Origin: a candidate division KSB1 bacterium
GTDB lineage: Bacteria > Zhuqueibacterota > Zhuqueibacteria > Zhuqueibacterales > Zhuqueibacteraceae
Assembly (NCBI GenBank): GCA_034506255.1
Contig: JAPDPX010000006.1
Span: 62,001-126,000, forward strand
DNA: 64,000 nucleotides
Direction of reading: 5' to 3'
The stretch's first letter is position 1. Every line of letters starts with the position of its first letter. A program made the translations under genes and the position numbers. This document shows positions 26,840 to 36,097 of the stretch, one piece after another. The notes below the pieces were generated by a model. That model searched no databases and was not told where the DNA came from. It was given only the letters and a program-made list of their open reading frames with translations.

Positions 26840-27183
26840 GCTCGACTCCTCCAATTTGAGTCCTTCACAAATTCCTGTGTTCACGGGGCTGCCCGCCGCC
26901 TCGCAACCATTGTCATTCTCCTGCACGATTTTCGGCCGGCATTTGCCGCATCCGATTGGTGAAAACTCATCACAAAGTCCATACCACAAGCTCAGCGGAA
27001 GAGAGTTTCATACCAGCAAAGCCGAATCGCTGCGTGCATCCGGGGCGCGGCCGGGCTGCCAACAGCCAACCGGGCGGTCAATGTGCGGGGACTCTGACAA
27101 AACCAGGGTGGCTGCGATGCAGCAACGGCATGGATTCAAAGAACAAAACCGGTGGAGGCACGCGCATTACCGCCGTTTCGCAC
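26840..27183. other. 344-base spacer upstream of the secreted hydrolase-like gene
   Basis: Separates the GT4 gene at 27184-28416 from the secreted hydrolase-like gene. The hydrolase gene's GGAGGAG ribosome binding site is at its low end. An open frame continues upstream of ATG 26839, but its composition is not protein-like. No convincing promoter boxes or hairpin terminator were found. Confidence 0.5.
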
Positions 27184-28416
27184 TCAGTTCCGCAGGCGCT
27201 GATAAACCGCGTGGATGCGCTGGTAATGCACTTCCGGATCGAACTCCCGCTCGGCAGTGCCACGGGCCGCGCGGCTCATGGCCTTTAACCCTGTCTCGTC
27301 ATGAAGCAGCGCCTGTATCAGTTTTGTCAACGTCACATGATCTTTGGCATCGAACAAACGGCCATTGACGCCGTCTTCGATCAACTCGGGCATGCCGCCC
27401 AGCCGGGTGGCAATCACGGGCTTGCCCATCGAGAAGGATTCGTAAATCACCAGGGGCGAGTTGTCATACCATTCACTCGGCACCACCACGAATTTTGCCC
27501 GCCCCACCAGCGTCACCAATTCCCGCGCGCTGCGATTGCCGAGAAACACGACATTGGCGAGGCCATGCGTCACGACAAATTGTTCGAGCTCCGGCCGTTG
27601 CGGCCCATCGCCGATGATCAGCAGCTTCGAGACCTTCACATGCTGCATCGCCCGCAGCAGGGTGAGGATGCCCTTCTCCGCCGAGAGGCGGCCGTAGTAA
27701 ACGAAGTAATCGTCACACTCGGGCGAGTAGGGGAAATCCGCCATCTCGATGGTGTAGAACTGGTGCCAGACGCGCTGGGCGGCCACGCCGCTTTGCCGCA
27801 ACTTTTCGCCGAGGAAGCGGCTGGGCACGTGAAACAGGCGGATGATGTCGTAAATCTTCATCCACCGGTGCAGGTAGGATTCCGCCGCCACCATGGCGCT
27901 GGCGGCAAGCGAGTCTTTATGGCAGCGCTCGAGCACGGCATGATAGAAGCGGCCCTGCACGCATTTTTCACACAGGCGATTCTCACGCATGACCAGCAGG
28001 CGATAGCTCGGGCAGACCAGCTTGTATTGGTGGCAGGTTTGCAGCACCGGAATGCCGTGGCGCTGAAACACATGCAGGATCGAGGGCGAGATTTGATGAT
28101 CGATCATGTGCAAATGAACGAGATCGGGCCTGACTCGATCGACGAGGCGCTCGACCCTGGCCCGGGCTTCGGTGGAATAAAGCATGCGGCCGAAAATTTT
28201 GGGCGCAGCCGCAAAACGGCGCAGCCCGGTGTGGCCGTTGTACTCGATGTTGGAGACAAAATAATCCGACCAGGCCGAGGGGAAATTGTCGGGGTGCTGC
28301 ATTGCGAAGGGGATCACTTCGTGGCCGTGGCGTTCGAGCACGCGCTTGAGCTCGAAGAAATAGCGCTCGGCACCGCCCTTGATGAAGTGATACTTGTCGA
28401 TCATCAAAATTTTCAT
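27184..28416 (-). CDS. Glycosyltransferase family 4 protein
   Basis: A 410-residue GT4 enzyme starting MKILMIDKYHFIKGGAERYFFEL, the typical KGGAERY acceptor loop at 14-20. A Cys-rich insertion (LVCPSYRLLVMRENRLCEKCVQGRFYH) near 120-150 resembles zinc-knuckle-like inserts seen in some GT4 enzymes. The donor domain carries PSEWYDNSPLVIYESFSMGKPVIATRLGG with the catalytic Glu. The ATG at 28416 is chosen because the 78 residues upstream are a shadow of the preceding gene. The gap to that gene's stop is 13 bases, so the two are co-transcribed. Confidence 0.88.
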   Translation of the reverse strand: MKILMIDKYHFIKGGAERYFFELKRVLERHGHEVIPFAMQHPDNFPSAWSDYFVSNIEYNGHTGLRRFAAAPKIFGRMLYSTEARARVERLVDRVRPDLVHLHMIDHQISPSILHVFQRHGIPVLQTCHQYKLVCPSYRLLVMRENRLCEKCVQGRFYHAVLERCHKDSLAASAMVAAESYLHRWMKIYDIIRLFHVPSRFLGEKLRQSGVAAQRVWHQFYTIEMADFPYSPECDDYFVYYGRLSAEKGILTLLRAMQHVKVSKLLIIGDGPQRPELEQFVVTHGLANVVFLGNRSARELVTLVGRAKFVVVPSEWYDNSPLVIYESFSMGKPVIATRLGGMPELIEDGVNGRLFDAKDHVTLTKLIQALLHDETGLKAMSRAARGTAEREFDPEVHYQRIHAVYQRLRN

Positions 28417-28429
28417 GGCGGGAACGTCG

Positions 28430-30211
28430 TCACGGTTGTGGCGGCAGGAGTTCCGCTGCGGGGGCAGCCGCGGGGAGGTCCTGCCGGTCGGCCGGCCAGC
28501 GAAAAAGCGCGGCCGAGTCGGTGGGGCGTTTGAATTCCCGCACCAGCGCCAGGGTAAAGCGCTGGTGCGCCAATTCTCTTTCGAAAGCGTTGGCCGCCAG
28601 AAAATAGGCCTGCGGATTTGGGCCGGCGCCCGGCCAATCGGCGGCCGCATGGATTTGCAGATCGTCGCGGCCGAGCACGCGCAGCATGTTGAGCTTGTCC
28701 TCTGCGTTCATGATTTTGACGCGGCGGGCGCGCTCGCGCAGCGGGAGATGGCGCCGGTCAAAGCGCGTCAAACCCAGTTCCTCCTCGGAAAACTCATAAA
28801 GCTGCGCGCCGGCCGGCAGCTCACGCTGCAGGTAATGCATCACCTGCTGAAAATTTTGATTGGAATCAATCGCGATCTGTACCACTTCAAACGGCTCGGA
28901 CAGCGCGGGCACACGGCCGGAGAGCACGACCGCCAACGGCACCGCCATCACCAGGGCACCCCCGGCCAGCAGCGGCACCCGGCGGCGCGACGTGCAGATC
29001 TGCCGCTGCCACCATCCCGCCAGCGGCTGCGACAGCCGCACGATTAAAACCCCCAGAGCCATCGCAAACGCAAAACCGGATTCCAGCAAGTATCCGTTGT
29101 GATAGTACCTGGCGGAAAGAAAACAAATCAGCGAGGCGCCCGCCCAGGCAATGGGCATGCGCACCTGCTCATCCCGGACAAACAGATAAAGGCAGCAGAA
29201 CACCAGCCAGTAGATGGCCAGCGGCGGCAAAGCCATCACCGTGAAAGTCACGATCAGCGTGAGTGGCAGCCAGAGCCCTGCAAGCCTGTCGCGACGGAAC
29301 CGGCTGCCGGCCTGCTGGAGGAGATGCTGCCAGACGCCGCCGCCGAGCAGTGTGAGCAGCAGGATGCCGGTGACGCCGCTGGTGAGCAGGCCACCATAAT
29401 AGAAGAAGCGTTCGCGCAAAAAGGCGATGATCGCCGCGAGATGTGGCCCCTCCGCCAGCACCGAGCCTTCGCTGGTCTGCGGAGAAAACGAGATGAGATA
29501 AAACGCCGGGGGCAGCAGCAACAGCGCCGGCCAGTTCCGGCGCAGGAAATCCAGGCGCTGACCGCGCCGTCCCAGCCATTCCGCCACCAGGATCGCGACC
29601 ATCAGCACCGGCGTGGTTTGCCGTCCCATGGCCGGCACCAGAAACAGCAACATCCCCGCCAGCGACCACCCGCGTTGCCGCTGCAGATAATCCCAAAAGA
29701 AGAAAAGCAGCGCCAGTTGATAGAAAAACGAAACCTGAATGGTGAGATGATAGAGATTGTACATCGTGCCGTGGAAGGCGGCCAGCAACGCCAGGCAGCT
29801 CCACACCGCAACGGCCAGGCCCCAGCGCTGCTCCGCGATCCGGAAGAGGAAATAAACCGCACTCATGAACAACACGCCACCGACGACATAATAGGGGCCG
29901 GGTGTTGTGCCGAACATTTCCCACAGTCCCTTGATGTAAAGATAGATGAACGGCCGCCAGTAGGGCCCCATGCCGGGGTATTTGTCAAAGCCGTTGACGG
30001 CGGGATCAGGCGACAGTGCATGATGGAGCGGCGCGGTGAATTCCTTGGCCCACAACAGCAGGGCGGAATCATCGTGACGGAAATAAAACTGCGCACCGAT
30101 CAGCGGAATGCTGAGGAAGGGAAAAAGCGCCACAGCCAGCCCCAGGCGGCGGGCCCTGCCGGCCGCCGCCACCGGGGGAGTCGGCGAAAGATTGTGTTGA
30201 TCAAGTTTCAT
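28430..30211 (-). CDS. Polytopic membrane protein, GT39/PMT-like
   Basis: A 593-residue protein with about 11-12 transmembrane helices and a C-terminal soluble part of about 110 residues. An acidic pair D47/D48 sits in the first periplasmic loop (YFRHDDSALLLW), which recalls the Asp-Glu site of GT39/GT83 polyprenol-dependent glycosyltransferases, but the motif is not canonical. A role as lipid-linked sugar transferase is plausible, not shown. ATG 30211 overlaps the stop of the Wzy-like gene in an ATGA arrangement, so translation is coupled to it. The open frame upstream of this ATG is antisense noise. Confidence 0.75.
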   Translation of the reverse strand: MKLDQHNLSPTPPVAAAGRARRLGLAVALFPFLSIPLIGAQFYFRHDDSALLLWAKEFTAPLHHALSPDPAVNGFDKYPGMGPYWRPFIYLYIKGLWEMFGTTPGPYYVVGGVLFMSAVYFLFRIAEQRWGLAVAVWSCLALLAAFHGTMYNLYHLTIQVSFFYQLALLFFFWDYLQRQRGWSLAGMLLFLVPAMGRQTTPVLMVAILVAEWLGRRGQRLDFLRRNWPALLLLPPAFYLISFSPQTSEGSVLAEGPHLAAIIAFLRERFFYYGGLLTSGVTGILLLTLLGGGVWQHLLQQAGSRFRRDRLAGLWLPLTLIVTFTVMALPPLAIYWLVFCCLYLFVRDEQVRMPIAWAGASLICFLSARYYHNGYLLESGFAFAMALGVLIVRLSQPLAGWWQRQICTSRRRVPLLAGGALVMAVPLAVVLSGRVPALSEPFEVVQIAIDSNQNFQQVMHYLQRELPAGAQLYEFSEEELGLTRFDRRHLPLRERARRVKIMNAEDKLNMLRVLGRDDLQIHAAADWPGAGPNPQAYFLAANAFERELAHQRFTLALVREFKRPTDSAALFRWPADRQDLPAAAPAAELLPPQP

Positions 30212-31557
30212 GAGGTTGCAAGCACGGGCTGCTTTTTCTGGGCCAATGCTGCCTGTTTTTGTTTGAACAGCACCACGCGTTTCAAACGGCTGACGCTGTA
30301 GAGCAGTGCCAGCATCAGCCAGAAATAGGCCTGCACACCGTAATTGATCCAAAAATCCGGACCGACCCAGGAGGCCAGACAGAAGCCCAGCAGGCTGGCG
30401 AGCGCGCCGCGGGCATAGTTCGCGGCATAGAGCACCGCCGAGCGGCTCACCGCCCAAATCTCCCGGAAAATTTCAAAGAGAAACCACAGAAAACAGACCA
30501 GACCCGGCAGGCCGGTTTCCGCCGCGATCAGCATGTAGACATTGTGCACGAAAATGACCGAGGCATAGAAGCGGTCATTGTTGTAGCCCACCCCGATGAC
30601 AGGGTTGCGCATGATCAGCGGGATGGTCTCCTCCATCTGCTGGCCGCGGCCCTCGAGCTGGCCTTCGGCGTCATCTTTGAAAACCCGATCATAAATTTTC
30701 GGGGCGAACTTGATCGACAGCAGGCCGCCCAGCAGAAAAGCCAGCGCCAGCAGATTCGACAGCACCCGCCGAATCTTCACCCCGCGGTTGGTGAAATCCA
30801 CCGCCAGCATGATCAGCATGCCGAAAATCAAACCGCCCCACGAACCGCGATTGTAGGTGGCGAGCAATGCCATGAAACCGATGCCGAAGGTGACAAAACC
30901 ATAGGTGATCCACTTCGCATTGCGCTCGGCCATGGCAGCGATGACGTAGCGTGCCACCAGCGGCAGCATGAGCAGGAAAAACATGCCCAGGTGGTTGGCA
31001 TGAAAAAAGGTGCCCTTCGCCCGCCACCACATGTAGGATTGATAATGATCGATGACCCCGACTTTGAAAAACGGGATCTTGAATTGCAGCAGACCCAGCA
31101 CGCTCTGCACCAGCACCGCCGCCATCAGGCAGCCGACATAGAAACGGATGTCATCCGGCGTCTTCACCGTGCGCAACACCGCAAAGAACATGATGAGATC
31201 GAACCCGAACAGCACGAAAGGCGCGCGCGCCATGTTGGCGTCGATGGCCTTGCTGATGGCGAGCGCCGAGAACAGCAGCAGGCCGAGCCACGGCCACAGC
31301 ACTCGCGGCTTGGGGTGAGGCAGGTCCCGCCGGGGCTCCAGAAACGACTGCAGCAACAGGGCGAGAAATGCCAGATAGCTGAGAGTGAGGCCAGCGCCGA
31401 AGAAGGTCAGCAGCATCTCGATCTGAAAGCCGGCGGTCACCGTGCCATACGCCAGCAGAAAACGGCGGCGGTTGGGGGCAATGAAATAGCCGACGATCAG
31501 CACCAGGGCGCAGAGAACGACAACCACGACTTTGGATTTGAACAGGAGAGGTTCCAT
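30208..31557 (-). CDS. O-antigen ligase/polymerase family protein (Wzy-like)
   Basis: A 449-residue membrane protein with about 11-12 transmembrane helices. The Wzy_C pattern is visible: a large periplasmic loop around residues 280-330 and the helix containing LATYNRGSWGGLIFGMLIML, with its conserved R/G/S group. Such proteins polymerise undecaprenyl-linked repeat units or ligate them to lipid A core. It is the only candidate polymerase in the window. The 240 bases upstream (31558-31797) are non-coding and carry an AAGGG-type SD but no convincing promoter. It overlaps the next membrane-protein gene by four bases. Confidence 0.85.
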   Translation of the reverse strand: MEPLLFKSKVVVVVLCALVLIVGYFIAPNRRRFLLAYGTVTAGFQIEMLLTFFGAGLTLSYLAFLALLLQSFLEPRRDLPHPKPRVLWPWLGLLLFSALAISKAIDANMARAPFVLFGFDLIMFFAVLRTVKTPDDIRFYVGCLMAAVLVQSVLGLLQFKIPFFKVGVIDHYQSYMWWRAKGTFFHANHLGMFFLLMLPLVARYVIAAMAERNAKWITYGFVTFGIGFMALLATYNRGSWGGLIFGMLIMLAVDFTNRGVKIRRVLSNLLALAFLLGGLLSIKFAPKIYDRVFKDDAEGQLEGRGQQMEETIPLIMRNPVIGVGYNNDRFYASVIFVHNVYMLIAAETGLPGLVCFLWFLFEIFREIWAVSRSAVLYAANYARGALASLLGFCLASWVGPDFWINYGVQAYFWLMLALLYSVSRLKRVVLFKQKQAALAQKKQPVLATS

Positions 31558-31797
31558 CTCACCCTTCAGTCATTGGCAAAGGTGGATAAAAAGTGTCACG
31601 TTTGTGCAGCGGTTGTTGACTCAGCAAAACTCAATCCAACTGGTTGGGAGGTGGGAGGTCCGGCTGGGTTGTTGCGGTGAGCTTGGAGCAGCAATATTTT
31701 CAGATGATTACACCGACAACGTTTGTTCACAAAAGGCGCGCGCCCAATCCACAAAAGAGCCACGATAAAAACAAGTGACCACTCACGAACGCCTGTT

Positions 31798-32568
31798 TCA
31801 ACCTGGAACTTTTACGACCGCACTCACCGAGCTGCCAAACGGCCGGCGAATAAACTGGCCCAGCCGCTCTTCCAGCCGGATCAAGTGGGTCAAGCAGGCG
31901 TTGAGCAGGGAGTGATTAAGGGAGAGGTCCGAGCTGACAGCGGCAGCTTCAGGGCGGCCACGGCGCCAAAGGCGGCGCACCACTGCGACAACGGGCAGGA
32001 ACATCAGGTAACGATATTCCAACCGAACAATCTCGAAGCCGGCCCTCTCGAGTTTTCGTTGCAAGCCTGCAGCGGTGTAACGCCGTTGCGTCGCCACCGC
32101 CTGGTCATGCTCCCCGCGCAGCCACTCGTAGGCTGGCAAATTGAGCAGCAGGATGCCGCCCGGTTTCAGCACCCGCCGCATTTCCACGAGTGCCGCAGCC
32201 TCCTGCTCATCGGGCAACAGATACAGGACATCGGAGCTGATGATGGCATCAAAGCTGTAACTGGGAAAAGGCAGTCTGGTCACCGAGGCACAACATAATC
32301 TGCCGTGCAGTGGCTCACGACTGGCGGCAAGCTGCAAACCGGCGGGGGCGAGGTCGAATCCCAGCGCACGGTAACGCAATGACTGCAACAGCGCCAAAGA
32401 GGCGCCGGTGCCACAGCCGGCATCGAGCACACAACTGCCTTCGGGAAGATAACGCCGCAGGCTGGCGGCGATCCACTGATGGAGGGCATGATACCACCAG
32501 TGTGAAGTTTCCGCCTCAAACATGCGGCGGTACTCGTGGGGGAGCATGAGGGTGGAGGAACTCGACAT
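31798..32568 (-). CDS. Class I SAM-dependent methyltransferase
   Basis: A 256-residue methyltransferase. Motif I VLDAGCGTG is at 47-55, and strand 4 reads FDAIISSDVLYLLPD with VLKPGGILLLNLPAY after it. The C-terminal third has a hydrophobic patch (RYLMFLPVVAVVRRLWRRG) that may touch the membrane, as seen in methyltransferases working on lipid-linked glycans. ATG 32568 has a GAGGA ribosome binding site 7 bases upstream, and the 58 residues before it are rejected. It lies 185 bases downstream of the aminotransferase gene. Confidence 0.85.
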   Translation of the reverse strand: MSSSSTLMLPHEYRRMFEAETSHWWYHALHQWIAASLRRYLPEGSCVLDAGCGTGASLALLQSLRYRALGFDLAPAGLQLAASREPLHGRLCCASVTRLPFPSYSFDAIISSDVLYLLPDEQEAAALVEMRRVLKPGGILLLNLPAYEWLRGEHDQAVATQRRYTAAGLQRKLERAGFEIVRLEYRYLMFLPVVAVVRRLWRRGRPEAAAVSSDLSLNHSLLNACLTHLIRLEERLGQFIRRPFGSSVSAVVKVPG

Positions 32569-32753
32569 GCACAATCCTCGGCAGGCCGCGATGTAATGCC
32601 ACCACAAAAACGCTGTTGCGCACGCTTCCGCCGGTGGGCAGCCGGGAGAGGGCCGGGCCACGTTACAACGAAGCATCCCGCCATGAAAATTTTTAAACCG
32701 TGACGACGCGGGGCGCAGTGCCTGAATTGCCGGCGGCGGCAAGCGGCACCGGT

Positions 32754-33860
32754 TCAGTGCTTTTGAAAGAACTCGCGAATGCAGGCGGCGACAAATTCGA
32801 TTTCTTCCGCCCGCATTTCGGGATAAAGCGGCAGCGAAACGATCTCACGCGCGGCATGCTCGGCTTCGGGCAGACAACCGGCCGCCAGGTTGAGATCGCG
32901 ATACGCTTCCTGCAGATGCACCGGCACCGGATAGTGAATGATGGTTTGTACGCCGCGCTCCGTCAGGAACGCGCAGAGTTGATCGCGCTGCGGGGTGCGC
33001 ACCACATAGAGATGAAAAACATGCTGGCCGTGGGCGGCCCGCCGTGGCAGGGTCAGGGGCAGGTCACGCAACAGCTCGTCATAGCGCTGCGCCAGCTCCT
33101 GCCGGCGCGCATTCCAGCGGTCGAGATGGGGCAGCTTGGTGCGCAAAATCGCGGCCTGCAACTCGTCGAGCCGGCTGTTGAACCCCTTGGTGGCGTGGTA
33201 ATAACGCCGGGTCTGGCCGTAATTGCGCAACAGCCGCAGACGCTCGGCGATTTCCGGCTGATCCGTGCAGACCAGGCCGGCGTCACCATACGCGCCCAGG
33301 TTCTTGCTGGGATAAAAGCTGAAGCACCCGGCGTCACCGCAGGTTCCGGCTTTGCGGCGTCCGTAGGTGGCACCATGAGCCTGACAGGCATCCTCCACCA
33401 CCCGCAAATTGTGCCGCCGCGCGATTTCAAGCAACGGCGCAAGATCGGCAGTCTGGCCGTAGAGATGCACCGGCAGCAGCACTCTGGTGCGGGCGGTGAT
33501 CGCTGCTTCCACCTGTGCCACGTTCATGGTGAAGGTGTCGGGGTCGATATCCACCAACACCGGCGTGGCTTGCGCGAAGGAGATGGCGGAAATGGTGGGC
33601 ACTGCGGTGTTGGGCACGGTGATGACTTCGTCGCCGGGTTGCACGCCGCAGGCCAGCAGTGCCAGGTGCAGGGCTTCCGTGCCGGAGCCGACGCCCACGC
33701 CGAAGCGTGCTCCGAGATAGGCGGCAAACTCCTGCTCGAATGCCTCCAGCTCTTCACCCAGGATGAACCAGGCGCGCCGGCACACCCGTGCCATGGCCGC
33801 CTCGATCTCGGGTTGCAGCGTCACATGCTGGCGCGTCATGTCAAGAAAGGGAATTTTCAT
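32754..33860 (-). CDS. DegT/DnrJ/EryC1/StrS family sugar aminotransferase
   Basis: A 368-residue PLP-dependent fold-type I enzyme. The cofactor lysine is K186 in FSFYPSKNLGAYGDAG; SGTEALHLAL (59-68) binds the phosphate and VVEDACQAHGA (154-164) supplies the Asp for the pyridine nitrogen. Such enzymes transaminate nucleotide keto-sugars to amino sugars. The substrate may come from the SDR encoded just upstream, whose stop lies 20 bases inside this gene, so the two are tightly coupled. ATG 33860 begins the family-typical N-terminus IPFLDMTRQH; the longer open frame upstream is antisense to nothing useful and is excluded. Confidence 0.92.
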   Translation of the reverse strand: MKIPFLDMTRQHVTLQPEIEAAMARVCRRAWFILGEELEAFEQEFAAYLGARFGVGVGSGTEALHLALLACGVQPGDEVITVPNTAVPTISAISFAQATPVLVDIDPDTFTMNVAQVEAAITARTRVLLPVHLYGQTADLAPLLEIARRHNLRVVEDACQAHGATYGRRKAGTCGDAGCFSFYPSKNLGAYGDAGLVCTDQPEIAERLRLLRNYGQTRRYYHATKGFNSRLDELQAAILRTKLPHLDRWNARRQELAQRYDELLRDLPLTLPRRAAHGQHVFHLYVVRTPQRDQLCAFLTERGVQTIIHYPVPVHLQEAYRDLNLAAGCLPEAEHAAREIVSLPLYPEMRAEEIEFVAACIREFFQKH

Positions 33861-34860
33861 GCTTGGGCCAGTAGTACTGTTTGTAGTTGCGGAAATACTC
33901 GACGGTGCGCTCCAAGCCTTCACGCAACCGCACCTGCGGCTCCCAGCCCAGCAGGCTGCGGATCTTTTCATAGTTGCCGTAGTAGTCGCCGATGTCGATA
34001 CGCTTCTTTTCCTCGGGAAAGGGCACGATTTCATAGGAGCCGCTGCCGGTGATCTCGAGCAGGATCTCGACGAAACGCAGCAGGCTGAACACTTCCAGGC
34101 CGCCGAGGTTGAAGGCTTCCCCGTTGGCACGATCGTCGGCGGCGGCAAGCAGGAAGGCATCGACGACATCATCGACGTAATTGTAGTCCCGGCGCTGTTT
34201 GCCGTCGCCGAAAAGCTTGATGCACTCGCCGTTGATCGCCTGGCGGATGAACACACCAATGAAACCCTGGCGGTTGTGCTTCATCAGCATGCGCGGACCG
34301 TAGGTGTTGGTCAGCCGCAGCGAACAGGCGCGGATGCCATAGACGTTGTTGTACAGCAGGTGGTACATTTCGCCCGCCATCTTGTTGATGCCGTTGACAT
34401 CAGTGGGCAGCATGAGATGGCGTTCGTCCACCGGCAGGTATTGCGGCTTGCCGTATTGCTGGCGCGTGCCGGCAAAAACGATTTTCACGCCGGGATTGAA
34501 GCGCCGGCAGGCTTCGAGAAGCGACAACTGGCTGATACAATTGATTTCCAGATCATTGTAGGGGTTTTCCATGCTGTCGATGTGGCTGACCTGGCCGGCG
34601 AGGTTGAAGATGTAATGCTGGCCGCGCACGAGATAATTCATGGTCGAGCGGGTGCGCACATCGGCGATGTTGATGCGCAGGCGGTCTTCATAGCCGTGCA
34701 GGTTGAAGAGGTTGCCACCATAGTCATCGATCAATGAATCGACCACGGTGACACGCGCGCCCGCGCTGGCCAGGCGAATGGCGAGGTTGGAACCGATGAA
34801 TCCCAGCCCTCCTGTGATCATGACATTTTTGTCATGAAACGGCTTCGTGAGGTCTTGCAT
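33841..34860 (-). CDS. NAD-dependent extended SDR with altered YxxxK motif
   Basis: A 339-residue extended short-chain dehydrogenase of sugar-nucleotide type. GGLGFIG (17-23) binds NAD. T132 and Y136 occur in AGTRQQYGKP. The usual catalytic YxxxK reads NGINK at 156-160, keeping K160 but with Asn in place of Tyr. The rest (LRLTNTYGPRM, GDGKQRRDYNYVDDVVDAF) matches dTDP-glucose dehydratase/UDP-sugar epimerase relatives. From memory the NGINK-AGE form recurs in a subfamily, so it may be a real alternative active site. It overlaps the upstream GT2 gene by 29 bases and the downstream aminotransferase gene by 20, suggesting the two enzymes work in sequence. Confidence 0.85.
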   Translation of the reverse strand: MQDLTKPFHDKNVMITGGLGFIGSNLAIRLASAGARVTVVDSLIDDYGGNLFNLHGYEDRLRINIADVRTRSTMNYLVRGQHYIFNLAGQVSHIDSMENPYNDLEINCISQLSLLEACRRFNPGVKIVFAGTRQQYGKPQYLPVDERHLMLPTDVNGINKMAGEMYHLLYNNVYGIRACSLRLTNTYGPRMLMKHNRQGFIGVFIRQAINGECIKLFGDGKQRRDYNYVDDVVDAFLLAAADDRANGEAFNLGGLEVFSLLRFVEILLEITGSGSYEIVPFPEEKKRIDIGDYYGNYEKIRSLLGWEPQVRLREGLERTVEYFRNYKQYYWPKHENSLS

Positions 34861-35599
34861 GAACCGGTTGTCGCGATAGAGATTCCTTCTTGATGACGAG
34901 CCGCCACCACAGCCGGGCGAGATCGAGGCCGACGCGTGCGATGCGGCGGAACCGAAAGAAGGTCGATTTGCCGCTGGCGCGATGAAAATGGGTGACCGGC
35001 ACCTCCGCGAAACGGCAGCCGGCATCGTGCATCTTCTTGATCATCTCCACACAAATGACACCGCTGTTGTGCTCGAGATGAATTTTCTCGAAGATGCTGC
35101 GCCGCATCAGCCGAAAATCGCAGTCGACGTCACGGATGGTGAAGCCGAAAGCCAGCCGGGTGACGGTGTGATAAAGCCGGCCGATGACGATGCGATACCA
35201 GGGATCGTGCCGTTTGATCTTGTAGCCATTGACAATGTCGATGCCCGGGCGCATCGCAGCCACCAGCTTCTTGAGCTCACGCACGTCGTACTGGGCGTCG
35301 CCATCGGTGTAAAAAATGAATTCCTTGGTGGCGGCGGCAAAGCCGCTCTTGAGCGCACCGCCGTAACCGCGGTTCTTTTTGTGGTGCACCACGCGGATTT
35401 GCGGGAAAGCCTTCTCCAAAAAGTTCAGAACCTCGACCGTGCTCTCGCCACTGCCATCATTGATGAGAATGATCTCGTAATCGCTGGTGATCTGCTCGGC
35501 GGTGGCGATCGCCAAAGCCGCCAGGCTCCCAATCGTTCCCCAGTCATTATAGACCGGAAAGAAGATGGACAGGCTGAGGCCGTTCGTGCTGTGTTCCAT
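34832..35599 (-). CDS. Glycosyltransferase family 2 protein
   Basis: A 255-residue GT-A enzyme. It has FFPVYNDWGTIGSL at 13-26, the D-D nucleotide region INDGS (46-50) and the metal-binding DXD as D99-G-D101 in FYTDGDAQYD. The length and the absence of C-terminal helices suggest a soluble or peripheral enzyme of the dolichyl/polyprenyl-phosphate sugar synthase type. The C-terminal region holds HFHRASGKSTFFRFRRI, a feature of this group. It follows the small DMT protein gene by 25 bases and overlaps the SDR gene. Confidence 0.88.
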   Translation of the reverse strand: MEHSTNGLSLSIFFPVYNDWGTIGSLAALAIATAEQITSDYEIILINDGSGESTVEVLNFLEKAFPQIRVVHHKKNRGYGGALKSGFAAATKEFIFYTDGDAQYDVRELKKLVAAMRPGIDIVNGYKIKRHDPWYRIVIGRLYHTVTRLAFGFTIRDVDCDFRLMRRSIFEKIHLEHNSGVICVEMIKKMHDAGCRFAEVPVTHFHRASGKSTFFRFRRIARVGLDLARLWWRLVIKKESLSRQPVHARPHEAVS

Positions 35600-35624
35600 G
35601 GGCGAGCGGAGTGTTGGTCATGGC

Positions 35625-35999
35625 TCAACTCTGATAGGTCATGAAAATTCCCGCGCTCATCAATCCCACCCCGATCCACCGGGTGATCGTCATGGGTTCG
35701 TCGAACAGCCACCAGGAGAGCACCAGAATGAGAATGTAGCTCAGCGTGGTGGAGATGGGGAAGGCCATGCTGAGCTGGAAGCGCGACACCACAAAAATCC
35801 ACAGGGCCGCACTGACACCCGCGCTCAACACCCAGCCCAGCAGGTAGGGATTGAGCGCCAAACCTAGCAGTGTCGTCAACAACTGGTTTGGGTCAAAAGT
35901 CAGCCGCTGGGCCGTGGTTGCCTTTTTCAGCAGCAACTGCCCGGTGATCGTCGTGGCGATCGAGATCAGGAAGATAAGGTTTGCGGAGGTTTTGCTCAT
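35625..35999 (-). CDS. Small DMT/EamA-type membrane protein (ArnE/ArnF- or SMR-like)
   Basis: A 124-residue protein with four hydrophobic segments (about 5-21, 40-62, 68-88 and 100-120). It ends in DEPMTITRWIGVGLMSAGIF, the pattern of small multidrug-resistance/DMT proteins including ArnE/ArnF, which flip undecaprenyl-phosphate-sugars. ATG 35999 has an AGGTGAC element immediately upstream; the 13 residues before it are unconvincing. Between two GT2 genes and close to a GT39-like gene, it probably forms part of a polyprenyl-phosphate-sugar modification module. Confidence 0.82.
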   Translation of the reverse strand: MSKTSANLIFLISIATTITGQLLLKKATTAQRLTFDPNQLLTTLLGLALNPYLLGWVLSAGVSAALWIFVVSRFQLSMAFPISTTLSYILILVLSWWLFDEPMTITRWIGVGLMSAGIFMTYQS

Positions 36000-36097
36000 G
36001 TCACCTACAAGAGCGGGTTTCGTGAAAGCGCTGTGCAAGCATCGGAAAGGTAACTTGAGAAACTACTGTTGCTTGCCCTGGCAACGTACCGACAGTT

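Noticed and set aside
25148..26962. Plus-strand open frame of 604 codons
   Set aside because: Antisense to the secreted hydrolase-like gene, which has signal peptide, ribosome binding site and a paralog.
33861..34259. N-terminal extension of the aminotransferase open frame
   Set aside because: The extra 133 residues are Ser/Thr/Ala-rich and overlap the SDR gene in another frame; the family start is at ATG 33860.
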